In this document: positions 62,979 to 64,000 of the stretch, piece after piece | How positions within the stretch are numbered: the stretch's first letter is position 1 | Layout: the number at the start of each line of letters is the position of its first letter | Origin: Dyadobacter fanqingshengii | GTDB taxonomy: Bacteria > Bacteroidota > Bacteroidia > Cytophagales > Spirosomataceae | NCBI RefSeq assembly: GCF_023822005.2 | Contig: NZ_CP098806.1 | Coordinates: 434,001 to 498,000 of the forward strand | Length of the DNA: 64,000 bases | Direction of reading: 5' to 3' | Made by a program: the position numbers and the translations under genes | The notes under the pieces: model-generated | Told to the model about the DNA's origin: nothing | Databases searched by the model: none | The model's input: only the letters and a program-made list of their open reading frames with translations

Positions 62979-64000
62979 ATGAAACTGAATTATAAACATT
63001 GGATATTTTTAGCAGCACTGGGCCCGATCGGGCTGGTGTCTTGCGACACGGAATTTTTGGACGTAACGCCTCCAACTGAAATTCCGTCAGAAGAAGTTTG
63101 GAAAGAAGGTCCTTTGGCCGAAGGCTTTGTGACGGGAATTTACGCTGGTCTTCAGCAAGGCGGTTTCAGTGAGCAAATGCTTGCTTCCCTTACAGATGAA
63201 GCAGTATTTACCCATACAGGCCGGAACATTAATACGGTGAATGAAGGAAGTTTAAGTCCTTCCAACCTAGGCTGGGTAGATGATACTTACGGCTGGGGAC
63301 CCATGTATACGCGGATCCGGGCAACCAACCTGGCTATTGCGAATCTTAAGACGGCAACTTTCACCGACGAAACTTTGAAAGCGCGTCTGATGGGGGAATC
63401 TTACTTTTTGCGCGGTTATTACTATCAGCAACTTGTTCGGTACTACGGTTCTGCCCCGATTATCACGAAGGTTTATAACCTGAATGAAGATTACTCCGTG
63501 CCTCGTAACACTTACGAGGAATGCGTGACCCGTATCGTAACTGACCTTGACAGCGCTGCGCTATTGTTAAAAGGCAAAACACTTGTGAAAGGCCGTGCGA
63601 CTGAAGCCGCTGCATTGGCTTTGAAATCGAGGGTGTTGCTATATGCTGCCAGCGATCTGCATGATATACCAACTGCGAAAGCCAAATCGGCTGTGATTGC
63701 TGCGTACCCTAATCCGGAATTCCTGGGTTATGTTTCCGGTGACAGAAAAGCGCGCTGGACTGCTGCACAAGCTGCTGCAAAAGCTGCACTGACCGCAACG
63801 GATGGTGGTTATAAGCTTAACCTGACTGCTCCGGTAACTGCCGCGCAAGGAAAGACTAATTACATTTCAATTGCAATGGGCGGAGCCAGTGGTGATAAAA
63901 CCCTAGATGCTTCGGCTGCGAATGAGATCATTTTCGGACGATTTTTTACGCCTAGCCTTAGCGAAGGCGCCCGTCAGATGGGATTGAACAACGGGCCTAA
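62979..64000 (+). CDS. SusD/RagB-family surface lipoprotein (3' end outside window)
   Basis: About 340 residues are seen; the gene continues past the right edge. It is a lipoprotein that caps the SusC barrel and binds glycan. The leader ends LVSCDTEF with lipidation at the cysteine. EFLDVTPPTEIPSEEVWK is the typical SusD opening, and GESYFLRGYYYQQLVRYYG is the conserved first tetratricopeptide-like helix pair. It starts nine bases after the SusC stop, the usual arrangement. Confidence 0.93.
   Translation, partial: MKLNYKHWIFLAALGPIGLVSCDTEFLDVTPPTEIPSEEVWKEGPLAEGFVTGIYAGLQQGGFSEQMLASLTDEAVFTHTGRNINTVNEGSLSPSNLGWVDDTYGWGPMYTRIRATNLAIANLKTATFTDETLKARLMGESYFLRGYYYQQLVRYYGSAPIITKVYNLNEDYSVPRNTYEECVTRIVTDLDSAALLLKGKTLVKGRATEAAALALKSRVLLYAASDLHDIPTAKAKSAVIAAYPNPEFLGYVSGDRKARWTAAQAAAKAALTATDGGYKLNLTAPVTAAQGKTNYISIAMGGASGDKTLDASAANEIIFGRFFTPSLSEGARQMGLNNGP

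Noticed and set aside
1..64000. tRNA, rRNA, CRISPR array, insertion sequence or prophage
   Set aside because: I looked for cloverleaf T-loop sequences, regular direct repeats with spacers, transposase and phage structural motifs and found none that hold up.

Overview
The window looks like chromosomal DNA of a Bacteroidota bacterium of the order Cytophagales, most like Dyadobacter or a related Spirosomaceae genus (inferred from family resemblance, not from a search). Supporting signs are a SusC/SusD pair, two secreted proteins ending in type IX secretion (T9SS) sorting domains, promoters of the Bacteroidota form TTG-N17-20-TAnnTTTG, little use of Shine-Dalgarno sites, and many exported carbohydrate-active proteins. 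I saw no rRNA, tRNA, CRISPR array, prophage or insertion sequence.

Layout. 1-10.4 kb: 3' end of a divergent polyphosphate-kinase-like gene, a TetR regulator, serine O-acetyltransferase, an alpha/beta-hydrolase lipoprotein, a T9SS protein, an exported isoaspartyl peptidase, a GH2 glycosidase and malic enzyme. 10.5-17.4 kb: a leftward exopolysaccharide block (WecA-type initiating transferase, four glycosyltransferases, a WcaF-type acetyltransferase, an SGNH protein). 17.5-25.3 kb: a VOC protein, an amidohydrolase, a large hybrid histidine kinase, a short-chain dehydrogenase, a remnant of type II NADH dehydrogenase and a CorA transporter. 25.3-36.8 kb: a fibronectin-III/T9SS protein paired with a GH18 chitinase, a SWIM-SNF2 helicase, an RpiB-like isomerase with a DUF481 outer-membrane protein, a Gfo/Idh/MocA oxidoreductase, an aldo/keto reductase and topoisomerase III. 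37.2-49.2 kb: a small secreted protein with a strong promoter, then a rightward unit (DUF6807/PVC-type dehydrogenase/cytochrome c fusion, double redoxin, exported TIM-barrel isomerase) closed by a terminator, then an HD hydrolase, an orphan BlaI-type repressor, a GH5 enzyme, a VOC protein and a second TIM-barrel protein. 49.2-64 kb: an aminoglycoside-phosphotransferase-fold kinase, a PAS histidine kinase, a DUF1080 protein, a second Gfo/Idh/MocA oxidoreductase heading a four-gene rightward run, and a SusC/SusD locus that runs off the right edge.

How the genes fit together. The main theme is capture and processing of plant or microbial carbohydrate at the cell surface and in the periplasm: GH2, GH5, GH18, an esterase, SusC/D, and exported oxidoreductases, TIM-barrel isomerases and a DUF1080 protein. 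The last three families together resemble an oxidative 3-keto-glycoside route, although here they are scattered rather than in one operon. Five of the exported proteins carry twin-arginine-like leaders, which fits folded, cofactor- or metal-containing enzymes. The fusion dehydrogenase with a CxxCH haem site could feed electrons from sugar oxidation into respiration.

The most unusual observations are: two enzyme-family members that lack textbook catalytic histidines (PPK1-like and RpiB-like), the DUF6807-dehydrogenase-cytochrome fusion unit, a decayed NADH-dehydrogenase tail touching corA, two structured intergenic repeat elements between convergent genes, and an orphan BlaI-type gene with a palindrome at its promoter. 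I did not find a clearly new defence or mobile system.
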